Of a stretch of 57,128 bases of DNA, positions 24,835-33,056 are shown piece by piece (positions within the stretch are counted from its first letter, which is position 1; every line of letters starts with the position of its first letter). The notes beneath the pieces were generated by a model. That model made no database searches. It was not told the DNA's origin and saw only the letters and a program-made list of their open reading frames with translations. A program made the translations under genes and the position numbers. This DNA comes from an uncultured Prevotellaceae bacterium (GTDB lineage: Bacteria > Bacteroidota > Bacteroidia > Bacteroidales > Bacteroidaceae): contig CACZZQ010000015.1 of the NCBI GenBank assembly GCA_902785695.1, positions 1 to 57,128 of the forward strand, given 5' to 3'.

Positions 24835-27405
24835 ATGAAAGGTAAAAGACTTATTCATTCCGTCGCCATGTTGTTTCTGCGAAGCGGCAGGAAGCGTGCT
24901 GCCTGGCTCAAGAAGCATCATGTCTTAGGAGACATTGGTGAGAATTGCTACTGGGGGCCAGTCATTATACCGGTTTATCCGGAATTGATAAAGTTACACA
25001 ACAACGTGATTGTTCATGGCAAATCACTGCTTGTACCGCACGATATGGTCAATGTCTTTCTGAAAAGGGCAGTCCCCGGAGAGGATTTCGGTCCCGATGA
25101 GCGTCTCGGATGCATTGAAATCATGGACAATGTATATATCTCTCCAGGTGCGAGGATAATGCCGAATGTGAGAATTAACAAGAACAGCATCATTTCTGCG
25201 GGCAGTGTCGTGACACAGGACGTGCCCGAAAATTCCGTAGTCTCAGGCAACCCAGCCAAGGTCATTGGACGCTTTGATATGTTTGTTGCCTCACGACTGA
25301 TGAACAAGGCTCATTCCTATCACTTTAAAAACCAGCAGCTCCCGCCAGAGATTGCCGCAGCAGAGTGGGAATTCTTTATGAAGAGCAGAGAGACCCACCC
25401 CAAACAGACCCGGCAGACCCACCCCCAACCCCTCCCTGTGAGGGAGGGGAGTGAATACCCTCAAGGTGGGGACTCGGCGGACGAACTATCTACTCCCCTC
25501 CCTCACAGGGAGGGGCAAGGGGGTGGGTCTGCTGGGTCTGTCAAGGAAAAAGTCATCAAGGTGCTGTCGGCAAACAGCAGTGGCATCGACTTTGAAAAAG
25601 AAAAACAACTCATAACAAACGGTATCTGCGACTCTCTGTCGCTTATCACCGTGGTCAGTCTTTTGGAGGAGTCTTTCTCCTGTAAGATCCCCTTTGAGAA
25701 AGTCAATGCCGACAACTTCGACAGCGTTGACCGCATGGCCCTTTTGATGCAAGAAATAAGCCTCACCCTACAACAGACCCAGCAGACCCACCCCCAACCC
25801 CTCCCTGTGAGGGAGGGGAGTGAATACCCTCAAGGTGGGAACTCGGCGGACGAACTATCTACTCCCCTCCCTTGCAGGGAGGGTCAAGGGGGTGGGTCTC
25901 TTGGGGCTCCGATTCCCTATGATGAAGCAGAAACATGGAAACCTGTCGTACAACGGATATTAGAAAATGCGTTGAAGAACCCCGATGACATCGCCGTCAT
26001 AGCCAACGACCACGAGACCACTTACCGCGAGTTTGCCGGCATGATTTATTCCATCTCCGTATGGCTGAAGGCAAAGGGAATCAGGCAAGGCGACCACGTA
26101 GTCGTGCAGGCATCACACGAGGTGACCTGCCCGGCATGTTGGTATGCTATCCACCTCGTGGGAGCTGCCGCTGTGCCTGTAGAGAAAACGGCACCAGAGT
26201 CACGCATTCAGGAAATCGCTACTGCCACCGATTCCTGTCTTGTCATTGCCAAGAAGGACTCCGCTTCGTCTTCTGTCTCATGGTCAACATACTACGATGT
26301 ATATGCCGCCCAGCACCAATACGAGTTTACGGAAGATACAGCGGTGGAGTATCCCGACATCAACCTGGTTTGTGATATTGTCTTCACTACTGGCACTACA
26401 GGAAAGTCGAAAGGCGTGATGCAGACCCATCGCCAACAGAGTCTTTGCACAGCAGTCGCGGCTGAAACTTACGGACTTAAGAAAAACAGCAGATTCTTGG
26501 TGGCTGCACCGCTGAACCATGTCGGAGGAATCAGAAGCACGAATTTCCAGCTTGCCAATGGCTGTTGTGTCGTGTTTATGGAGGGTATGGGCGACTTGTT
26601 AAAGCTTTTTGCCGTCATAGAGAAACATCATGTCACCTCACTGTTCCTGCCACCCGCCTCCATCCGCATCATCATCAACAGGACTGGCGACAGATTCTCC
26701 ATGTTCAAGCATCAGATAGATTTTGTTCTCACAAGTTCCTCACCTCTTTTTGCCAGCGACAGTCATGGCATCAGGAAGCTTTTGCCCTATTCGAGGCTCT
26801 ATAACACTTTTCAGGCCACAGAGATATCCGGAGGTACTGCATACGATTATAACAAGGAGGGTTTCCGCCCTAATTGTATCGGCAAGCCTGTCAGGACGAT
26901 GGATTTTGCCATATTTACCGAAGACGGACGATTCACCAAGGAGGCCGGCGTGGAAGGACAGATTTGCGCCAAGGGCGAACTGGTGATGAAGGGGTATTAC
27001 AACGAACCGGAGCTGACGCGCTCAGTGTTTAAAGACGGCTATTTTGTCTCCAGTGACATCGGTGCGTTTGACCATGAGGGCTACCTCTATTACATCGGGC
27101 GCAAAGATGATGTCATCAACCTTGGCGGCTACAAGATAGCTCCGACCGACGTGGAGAACTTTGCCTTGCAGTCGGGACTCGTACATGAGTGCCTCTGCAT
27201 AGAGGACCGCGACGAATACGGCGTTCCCTACATCAAACTTCTCGTCGTGGTAGAGGACAAGAGCAAGTTCGACCCTGTGGCGCTCAATGCCTTCCTCTCC
27301 GACAGACTGGAGAAGTACAAGATTCCTCGGATTATAGAGGTCGTTGATGCACTCATTAAAACCTTTAACGGGAAAACAGATAGGAAGGCTTACAGGAAGC
27401 TGTAA
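24835..27405 (+). CDS. Acyltransferase - acyl carrier - AMP-dependent ligase fusion protein
   Basis: An 856-residue protein with three parts. Residues 1-165 are a left-handed beta-helix acyltransferase (GCIEIMDNVYISPGARIMPN, SVVTQDVPENSVVSGNPAKV), clearly related to the separate acyltransferase at 45641. Residues 236-308 are an acyl carrier domain with the phosphopantetheine serine in GICDSLSL (Ser267). Residues 360-856 are an AMP-binding acyl ligase with TTGTTGKSKG, YNTFQATE, DVINLGGYKI and the terminal lysine in FNGKTDRK. The two linkers (194-232 and 317-355) are encoded by two copies of a palindromic DNA element. Such a protein could activate an acid, hold it on its own carrier and transfer it to a sugar. 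Similar separate parts exist later in the locus. The substrate is unknown. Confidence 0.8.
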   Translation: MKGKRLIHSVAMLFLRSGRKRAAWLKKHHVLGDIGENCYWGPVIIPVYPELIKLHNNVIVHGKSLLVPHDMVNVFLKRAVPGEDFGPDERLGCIEIMDNVYISPGARIMPNVRINKNSIISAGSVVTQDVPENSVVSGNPAKVIGRFDMFVASRLMNKAHSYHFKNQQLPPEIAAAEWEFFMKSRETHPKQTRQTHPQPLPVREGSEYPQGGDSADELSTPLPHREGQGGGSAGSVKEKVIKVLSANSSGIDFEKEKQLITNGICDSLSLITVVSLLEESFSCKIPFEKVNADNFDSVDRMALLMQEISLTLQQTQQTHPQPLPVREGSEYPQGGNSADELSTPLPCREGQGGGSLGAPIPYDEAETWKPVVQRILENALKNPDDIAVIANDHETTYREFAGMIYSISVWLKAKGIRQGDHVVVQASHEVTCPACWYAIHLVGAAAVPVEKTAPESRIQEIATATDSCLVIAKKDSASSSVSWSTYYDVYAAQHQYEFTEDTAVEYPDINLVCDIVFTTGTTGKSKGVMQTHRQQSLCTAVAAETYGLKKNSRFLVAAPLNHVGGIRSTNFQLANGCCVVFMEGMGDLLKLFAVIEKHHVTSLFLPPASIRIIINRTGDRFSMFKHQIDFVLTSSSPLFASDSHGIRKLLPYSRLYNTFQATEISGGTAYDYNKEGFRPNCIGKPVRTMDFAIFTEDGRFTKEAGVEGQICAKGELVMKGYYNEPELTRSVFKDGYFVSSDIGAFDHEGYLYYIGRKDDVINLGGYKIAPTDVENFALQSGLVHECLCIEDRDEYGVPYIKLLVVVEDKSKFDPVALNAFLSDRLEKYKIPRIIEVVDALIKTFNGKTDRKAYRKL
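25405..25540 (+). repeat. Palindromic element copy A, inserted in frame in the fusion gene
   Basis: The core is 25414-25530 (117 bases, 39 codons). The ends CAGACCCACCCCC and GGGGGTGGGTCTG are inverted, and each arm contains the inner palindrome CCCCTCCCTGTGAGGGAGGGG or its variant. With flanking CAGACCC repeats the inverted structure reaches 25405-25540. It encodes PQPLPVREGSEYPQGG and onward, with no stop. Confidence 0.85.
25774..25909 (+). repeat. Palindromic element copy B, inserted in frame in the fusion gene
   Basis: The core is 25783-25899, also 117 bases, with only a few base differences from copy A, in the same orientation and the same reading frame. It lies between the carrier domain and the ligase domain. 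Confidence 0.85.
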
Positions 27406-27441
27406 ATCATGTATTATTATAAAGTGATGCAAATCATAAAA

Positions 27442-28569
27442 ATGAAAAAGAGTTTACAGTTAGTTTGTATGATATGCTTCTTGTATTTATGTTTGCAATC
27501 ATGTTTGGCGGACGAGACACTTACACCTGTTGACAGTTCCACCGTATATATGGCAGTTTTTGGTGATGTTCAATATCTCACAATGAATAAAACAGACGTA
27601 GAAGTGTATAAAAAGTCTGTAGATTGGATACTACGCAAGAAAACCGAAGGCTACCATTTCAATTGCATCCTATATACAGGAGACATCACAATGACAAATT
27701 TGCCATATCAGTGGCAACTCTTCCAGAATTCAACAAGTCTGTTAGCTCATGAGATTCCCATAATAACAATGACAGGAGACCATGATTACACATGGGTAGA
27801 TGGCGGACATATAGAAGATCGTAGCTCTACACATATCAATGAGTATTTGCAACAGACATCCACCACACCAAAGATTGTGGCTTGGTATGAAGAAGGACAT
27901 TTAGAGAATATCGTTGTTGAGAACACCATCCACGGACAGCGTTTGGATTTATTGGTTCTGGAATTTGGTCCAAGAGAAGAGGTTGTGGCATGGGCTGATG
28001 CCTATGTAAAAGCACATCCTGACCATCATTTCATATTGATGAACCATGAATATCTTGAGAAAAATGGTAGGATACGTACAGATCATTTAAAATGCGAAAG
28101 GAGATTACGCAACACAAGCTATTTGACTCCTGAACAGCTATGGAATAAACTTATTAAGTGTAATGACAATATCAGGTGCGTACTTTGTGGACATGTAGGA
28201 AGTTTATATGCATTAACACTTGGAAAGAATGACTTCGATCGTGAGATACCTCAGATAGAACATAATATTCAGGCTGAGGACTATCGCTTCGACAATTGGT
28301 TGATGATGTGGGAATTTCCGGCGGATAGTGACAGTGCGAACGTTTTTATATATAACACCCAAACTGAACAATATTTTGAAGACAAGAGGATACTTTTTAA
28401 ATTCAAATATAAGGATAATGTTTCACGTAGTGCTATTCTTGACCGCACAGATTCAAGCAACAGCACATCACACATATACTATAATATAAGTGGTGTTTGC
28501 AGTACGAAACCTTCTGAAGGAATTACTCTTCTGTACAAAAACGGGCAAATAATTAAGTCCATCAAATAA
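27442..28569 (+). CDS. Calcineurin-like metallophosphoesterase, lipoprotein
   Basis: About 375 residues from the ATG at 27442. An upstream ATG at 27409 is in frame, but the one chosen begins a typical lipoprotein signal (LVCMICFLYLCLQSC, lipobox LQSC). The metallophosphoesterase motifs are in order: GDVQYL, YTGDI, TGDHDYT, LMNHEYLE and LCGHVGS. This family uses two metals to split phosphomonoesters or diesters. The protein should be anchored facing the periplasm or the outside. It stands between the ligase fusion and the flippase, so a role in trimming or recycling phosphate-linked capsule parts is possible but not shown. Confidence 0.8.
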   Translation: MKKSLQLVCMICFLYLCLQSCLADETLTPVDSSTVYMAVFGDVQYLTMNKTDVEVYKKSVDWILRKKTEGYHFNCILYTGDITMTNLPYQWQLFQNSTSLLAHEIPIITMTGDHDYTWVDGGHIEDRSSTHINEYLQQTSTTPKIVAWYEEGHLENIVVENTIHGQRLDLLVLEFGPREEVVAWADAYVKAHPDHHFILMNHEYLEKNGRIRTDHLKCERRLRNTSYLTPEQLWNKLIKCNDNIRCVLCGHVGSLYALTLGKNDFDREIPQIEHNIQAEDYRFDNWLMMWEFPADSDSANVFIYNTQTEQYFEDKRILFKFKYKDNVSRSAILDRTDSSNSTSHIYYNISGVCSTKPSEGITLLYKNGQIIKSIK

Positions 28570-28584
28570 CTATCGTTATACAAA

Positions 28585-30042
28585 ATGGCTGAATCTCTTA
28601 GAAAAAAAGCAACCGCTGGAATGATATGGACTGCATTGCAGAGATATTCAACAATGCTAATTCAGTTCATCTCAGGCATCATCCTTGCCCGATTACTGAC
28701 GCCGCATGATTATGGTTGCATAGGTATGCTGATGATTTTCATGGTATTGGCAGAATCTTTTATTGATGGTGGCTTCGGCTCTGCATTGATTCAGAAGAAG
28801 CGACCAACGCAGGAGGATTATTCCACTATCTTCTTCTGGAACTTGGGAATGGCCGTATTGTTATATGCCATATTGTTTTTTTCTGCACCTGCTATTGCAA
28901 GGTTTTACAATATTCCACTGTTGTGTGATGTATTGAGGGTCCAAGGTGTTATATTGTTTATTTTTGCCTTTAATATTGTTCAGCGAAACCAATTGCAGAA
29001 GAAACTAAACTTTAAAGTATTGTCAATTGTAACTATTTCAACCTCTCTTATTGCTTTGTCTGTAACCATTTTTATGGCTTACCATGGATACGGCGTTTGG
29101 TCATTGGTTACTCAACATATTTTAACGGCTCTTATTCCTGCATTGGTATTTTGGTTTTATATTAAATGGCGACCGATATTGACTTTCTCATGGCAATCTT
29201 TCAAGGAACTATTCAGTTTCGGTTTCTTTATGTTTCTGACTAATTTGTTGAATCAATTTGGGCATCAAATTCAGGGGCTGCTAATAGGTAGATTTTACAA
29301 TGCGAGTACAATGGGGTTTTACTCAAAAGCTAACGCTACTGAAAAATTGACTTCATCAAGTATTTCTCAAGTCATGACACAAGTAACATATCCTCTTTAT
29401 GCTCAAGTTCAAGATGACAAAGTGAAATTAGCAAGTATAATTAGGCAGTTGACAATGTCACTATCTTTTATCACTTTCCCCCTGATGTTTATATTGTTGC
29501 TTTGCGCCAAACCAATTTTTATTATCTTATATTCGGAGAGATGGTTGGATAGTGTGCCATATTTTCAAGTCCTTTGCTTTGCAGGTTTGGCCTATAGCTT
29601 ACAATCCGTGAACCATCAATCTATCTCAGCAATTGGAAAGAGCAAAACACTCTTCATATGGACTTTAGTTAAGCGAGTAATGGGAATTGCATTCGTCGTA
29701 ACAGGTCTGCTGATTGCTGGAATGAAAGGTCTTTTGGTGGGAATGGTAATCAATACTTGGTTCTCGTATGCCGTGAATATAGGTATGGTATCAAAATATA
29801 TTGGGTATAAATGGTGGAACCAGTTAAAGGATATTATGCCTGTTATGGTTGTTTCTATTATTGCAGCAATCATTAGTTATGGTATAAGTACTCTGCTAGA
29901 TTTATCACTATATTTTGATGGAATTGCAAAATTTGTAGTGTATGTTATCATTTACTGGGGATGGACTTATATATTTAAACCCGAAGCAAGTAAGAACGTA
30001 AAATCAATACTTGCCCCATTAAAAAGGAAATTGAAGTTATAA
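28585..30042 (+). CDS. Wzx-type lipopolysaccharide/oligosaccharide flippase
   Basis: 485 residues, a membrane protein with about 12-14 hydrophobic segments in the MOP superfamily (WzxC-like). The N-terminus has KKATAGMIWTALQRYSTMLI and ILARLLTPHDYGCIGML. FYNASTMGFYSKANATEKL in the middle is typical of WzxC relatives. It would move the undecaprenyl-linked repeat unit to the outer face of the inner membrane. It lies 15 bases after the phosphoesterase gene and 11 before the next gene, inside the capsule operon. Together with the EpsG/Wzy-like gene at 34341 it indicates a Wzx/Wzy-dependent pathway. Confidence 0.88.
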   Translation: MAESLRKKATAGMIWTALQRYSTMLIQFISGIILARLLTPHDYGCIGMLMIFMVLAESFIDGGFGSALIQKKRPTQEDYSTIFFWNLGMAVLLYAILFFSAPAIARFYNIPLLCDVLRVQGVILFIFAFNIVQRNQLQKKLNFKVLSIVTISTSLIALSVTIFMAYHGYGVWSLVTQHILTALIPALVFWFYIKWRPILTFSWQSFKELFSFGFFMFLTNLLNQFGHQIQGLLIGRFYNASTMGFYSKANATEKLTSSSISQVMTQVTYPLYAQVQDDKVKLASIIRQLTMSLSFITFPLMFILLLCAKPIFIILYSERWLDSVPYFQVLCFAGLAYSLQSVNHQSISAIGKSKTLFIWTLVKRVMGIAFVVTGLLIAGMKGLLVGMVINTWFSYAVNIGMVSKYIGYKWWNQLKDIMPVMVVSIIAAIISYGISTLLDLSLYFDGIAKFVVYVIIYWGWTYIFKPEASKNVKSILAPLKRKLKL

Positions 30043-30053
30043 ACATTGAATAT

Positions 30054-30623
30054 ATGGGATTCTTTAGAACAATTAAGGTATGGTTAATGGATCTACTTTT
30101 AATCAGTAATCTTGATAGAAAAGCAGAAAGAGAAGTCAGGAAAATGAGACGATTATATGAAAAAGGAGGTCTAATCAACAAATATAGGTCAAGGAGAATA
30201 GAAAATAAATTGCAATTAAGATATTGCTTAAAAATGCCATGCTCTGCGATAATTGGGAAAAATTTCCAAATCCGTCATCCACAAGGTATAAGAATTGGTA
30301 GAACAGCAGAAATCGGTGATAATTGCAAAGTTTATCCCTTTTTTTGTGCAGTAGCAGCCCTTAAAGGTGATGAAGAAAGGGTAGTAAATCACATCCGCCG
30401 CCATCCGAAAATAGGAAACGATTGCATTCTTGGTTCGAAAGCTACAGTAATAGGCCCGATAACAATTGGTGATGACGTTACGATAGGCGCATGTGCTATT
30501 GTGACGAAAGATGTTCCGTCACACTCTGTAGTTAAAGGACTCAATCAAATACGTCCAAAACGTTTAGAAGAAATTCCCGAAAAATATCATGCTACATTAG
30601 GCCAATACAATGAAAAAATATAA
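30054..30623 (+). CDS. Serine acetyltransferase-like hexapeptide acyltransferase
   Basis: 189 residues. A helical N-terminus is followed by a left-handed beta-helix with IRHPQGIRIGRTAEIGDNC, HPKIGNDCILGSKATVIG, ITIGDDVTIGACAIVTKDVP and SVVKGLNQIRPKR, the pattern of CysE-like proteins in polysaccharide loci. It transfers an acetyl or other acyl group from a CoA or carrier thioester, probably to a capsule sugar or its amino-acid substituent. The true cysE housekeeping role is less likely given the context. Its last 14 bases overlap a remnant that repeats the start of the cytidylyltransferase gene. Confidence 0.8.
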   Translation: MGFFRTIKVWLMDLLLISNLDRKAEREVRKMRRLYEKGGLINKYRSRRIENKLQLRYCLKMPCSAIIGKNFQIRHPQGIRIGRTAEIGDNCKVYPFFCAVAALKGDEERVVNHIRRHPKIGNDCILGSKATVIGPITIGDDVTIGACAIVTKDVPSHSVVKGLNQIRPKRLEEIPEKYHATLGQYNEKI

Positions 30624-30762
30624 AATTGGTTATATTAAAAAGAAAGGACTTTCTTTAACAACTGGTGAGGCTCATGAAAATAATGATAAAGACTCGTTTC
30701 AAAATGGTTCCAGGAAAAGGACGGGTGAGACGTTTTGGTATATAAACTTGAACATTACTTAG
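30610..30762 (+). pseudogene. Chimeric gene remnant: start of a TagD-like gene joined to the end of a GNAT-like gene
   Basis: The 25 bases 30610-30634 are identical to the first 25 bases of the cytidylyltransferase gene at 32599 (both encode MKKYKIGY). Further on, in another frame, 30674-30745 reads MIKTRFKMVPGKGRVRRFGI, matching the C-terminus YLKTRFRIDSKKGRVKRFWV of the neighbouring GNAT gene, including the stop. Formally the first frame gives a 50-residue peptide. The stretch looks like a scar left after loss of a duplicated pair of genes. Confidence 0.6.
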
Positions 30763-30766
30763 TAAT

Positions 30767-31381
30767 ATGATTAACAATCCAAGAATAAAAATTCAGGAAA
30801 AACCAGACTGGGTTTCATGGGAGGATATTCACAATGTGGTTTGGAAAGCACATGAGAATAATCGATTAAAAGGAATTATCATGTCTTATCCGGCTCTTTC
30901 TGGAGATGAGATAAAGGACAAAATTGGAAAGGACGGCAAGCTGTTTACAGCACTTGACGGTGACAAAGTTGTTGGAACTTTGGCATTATCAAAAAAGACG
31001 GGAAAGAGATGGTACTGCTCTGGAGACTATGGATACCTATGTTTTGGTGCTGTATTGAGTGAATATAGTGGGAAAGGTATATACAGATCCTTGTATCAAC
31101 TTGCAGAAACGACGGCCACTCAAATGGGCTTAACCATCCTCACCAGATCCACAAATGAACATAATGCCAGAATGCTAAAAATCACGAAACAAGAAGGCTA
31201 TTATTTTGTTGGATATATGGCATGTAAGGATCATTTTGATATAGTACGTGCCAAATGGTTGAATGGTTGTCCTTTTCCAGCATGGTATATAAAAATGAGA
31301 TTTCTTTTATCCAAAATGTATCTGAAAACCCGTTTCAGGATTGATTCTAAGAAGGGCAGAGTTAAACGATTTTGGGTATAA
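30767..31381 (+). CDS. GNAT-like N-acetyltransferase
   Basis: 204 residues. The central fold resembles GNAT transferases: a beta strand with KLFTALDGDKVVGTLALS, then CFGAVLSEYSGKGIYRSLYQ, in which YSGKGIYRSLY is the acetyl-CoA pyrophosphate-binding loop, followed by TRSTNEHNARMLKITKQEGY. The acceptor is unknown; in this locus an amino sugar or an amino acid used to decorate the capsule is plausible. An ATP-grasp gene follows after 5 bases, so the two may act together. The C-terminus is partly duplicated as a remnant just upstream. Confidence 0.65.
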   Translation: MINNPRIKIQEKPDWVSWEDIHNVVWKAHENNRLKGIIMSYPALSGDEIKDKIGKDGKLFTALDGDKVVGTLALSKKTGKRWYCSGDYGYLCFGAVLSEYSGKGIYRSLYQLAETTATQMGLTILTRSTNEHNARMLKITKQEGYYFVGYMACKDHFDIVRAKWLNGCPFPAWYIKMRFLLSKMYLKTRFRIDSKKGRVKRFWV

Positions 31382-31386
31382 ATAGG

Positions 31387-32574
31387 ATGAAACAAAAGGT
31401 AATCGTCATCGGAAGAAATTATACATCCCGTTTAGGTATGATACGGGCTGTTGGTTTGGCAGGCTATGATGTCGCTGTCATAAAAACGAATAGGTATCCA
31501 ATATTAGAAGATATTGATGCTTATAGTAAGTATGTAAAAGAATACTATTATGCTAAAGAACCAAATAGAGATGAATTGATTTCCGTTATATTATCCTTAA
31601 AATCAGAAAAGGGTAAAACTATTCTTATTCCAGTAGATGATTTTGCAGCATCTACCATTGATGAAAATATTGACCTGCTGAAAGCCGATTTTCTTTTTCC
31701 TAACATTCGTTTGGAACAGGGGGCTGTTAATCGCTTGATGGATAAGAACTATCAAAAGCTGTTAGCTCGCCAGGCAGGTTTGAATGTTGCAGAGGGTTGG
31801 GTTGTAAACATAGAGAATCATCAATATACGCTCCCTAATGATATCAAATACCCTGTATTTCCTAAACCTCAGATAAGTTTCAAGGGCAATAAGAGTTGTA
31901 TGCGGAAATGCAATAATGAAAGGGAATTAAGGAATGTATTGGACAATGTCGCCAAGGTACGAGACTGTCCTATGTTGCTGGAACAATATTGTGAAATCAC
32001 AAAAGAATATGCCTTATTGGGGTTCTCGGATGGAAAAGAGGTCATTATACCTGCCATGATTCAGATGTTAGAAAGTGGTAGTGGTGGGCATCATGGAGTT
32101 ACTTTGAAAGGAAAGATATTTAATCCAGACGATTTTGTTTTTATCAACCAGTTGAAACAATTCATGCAGAGCTTGCATTTTTGTGGTTTGTTTGATATAG
32201 ACGCCTATGAAAGTAATGGGAAATTATACTTTAATGAACTGAATCTTCGTTTTGGGGCATCAGGATATGCGATGACGAATTCAGGAATTAATCTTCCCGA
32301 TTGTTTCATAAAACATTTGACAGGGAGGGGGCAGACAACCGAAATATACAAAGTAAATGAAGCAGTATTTGTTAATGAGAAAGTTGCTTATGATGATTTT
32401 TATAATGGTTTCATCTCTCTTTCTAAATACAAAAAGTATCTTAAAAATGGAAACTTTGGATTCATAAAATCAGATGACGACCCCAAAACATATAATATGT
32501 TTATATCTCAGAACTTCTCATTTAAAAAGAGATTAAAAAGAGAAATCAAGTACCTACTTCGATGTTTTTCTTAG
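31387..32574 (+). CDS. ATP-grasp enzyme
   Basis: About 395 residues from ATG 31387; an in-frame TTG 15 bases earlier would overlap the previous gene. The N-terminus KVIVIGRNYTSRLGMIRAVG is Rossmann-like. ATP-grasp signs are VFPKPQISFKGNKSCMRKC, MLLEQYCEITKEYALLG and LYFNELNLRFGASGYAMT near the metal site. ATP-grasp enzymes join a carboxylate to an amine or thiol through an acyl phosphate. In a capsule locus this could attach an amino acid or lactyl/pyruvyl-type acid to a sugar, but the substrate cannot be read from sequence. Confidence 0.75.
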   Translation: MKQKVIVIGRNYTSRLGMIRAVGLAGYDVAVIKTNRYPILEDIDAYSKYVKEYYYAKEPNRDELISVILSLKSEKGKTILIPVDDFAASTIDENIDLLKADFLFPNIRLEQGAVNRLMDKNYQKLLARQAGLNVAEGWVVNIENHQYTLPNDIKYPVFPKPQISFKGNKSCMRKCNNERELRNVLDNVAKVRDCPMLLEQYCEITKEYALLGFSDGKEVIIPAMIQMLESGSGGHHGVTLKGKIFNPDDFVFINQLKQFMQSLHFCGLFDIDAYESNGKLYFNELNLRFGASGYAMTNSGINLPDCFIKHLTGRGQTTEIYKVNEAVFVNEKVAYDDFYNGFISLSKYKKYLKNGNFGFIKSDDDPKTYNMFISQNFSFKKRLKREIKYLLRCFS

Positions 32575-32598
32575 TTCATTTATTGATGACAAAAGAAG

Positions 32599-33039
32599 AT
32601 GAAAAAATATAAAATTGGTTATACCCAAGGAACTTACGATATGTTCCACATTGGACATCTCAATTTGCTCCGACAGGCTAAGGAGCAGTGTGAGAAACTT
32701 ATCGTGGGAATTAATTCAGATCAATTAGTTCAAGAATACAAGAGTAAGACTCCTGTTGTTAATGAATATGACCGCATGGAAATAGTCAAGGAACTTCGTT
32801 GTGTGGACGATGTCGTACTATGCGATACGCTCAAGAAAACTACAATTTGGGAAAAGGTTCACTTTGACGCCATTTTTATCGGTGATGACTGGAAAGGTAA
32901 CGCTCGATGGGCGCAAACAGAACGAGACTTGGCTCCTCTTGGCGCAGATGTGGTCTATCTCAAACATACTGATGGTATTAGTTCTTCCCTTTTGAGAACC
33001 AAAGAAGATCAAAAGATTGTTGAGGATAACTGTCGTTAA
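32599..33039 (+). CDS. tagD: Glycerol-3-phosphate cytidylyltransferase-like protein (TagD family)
   Basis: 146 residues, close to the family's usual length. It has the nucleotidyltransferase HxGH motif in TQGTYDMFHIGHLNLL and the family's second signature as HTDGISSSLL, with GINSDQLV and FIGDDWKGN between. TagD makes CDP-glycerol from CTP and glycerol 3-phosphate; relatives use ribitol phosphate, erythritol phosphate or heptose phosphate. The very next gene is a CDP-glycerol glycerophosphotransferase-like protein, which favours a glycerol or similar polyol phosphate. Its first 25 bases are duplicated at 30610. Confidence 0.82.
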   Translation: MKKYKIGYTQGTYDMFHIGHLNLLRQAKEQCEKLIVGINSDQLVQEYKSKTPVVNEYDRMEIVKELRCVDDVVLCDTLKKTTIWEKVHFDAIFIGDDWKGNARWAQTERDLAPLGADVVYLKHTDGISSSLLRTKEDQKIVEDNCR

Positions 33040-33056
33040 TTAGTTGATTATTAGTG

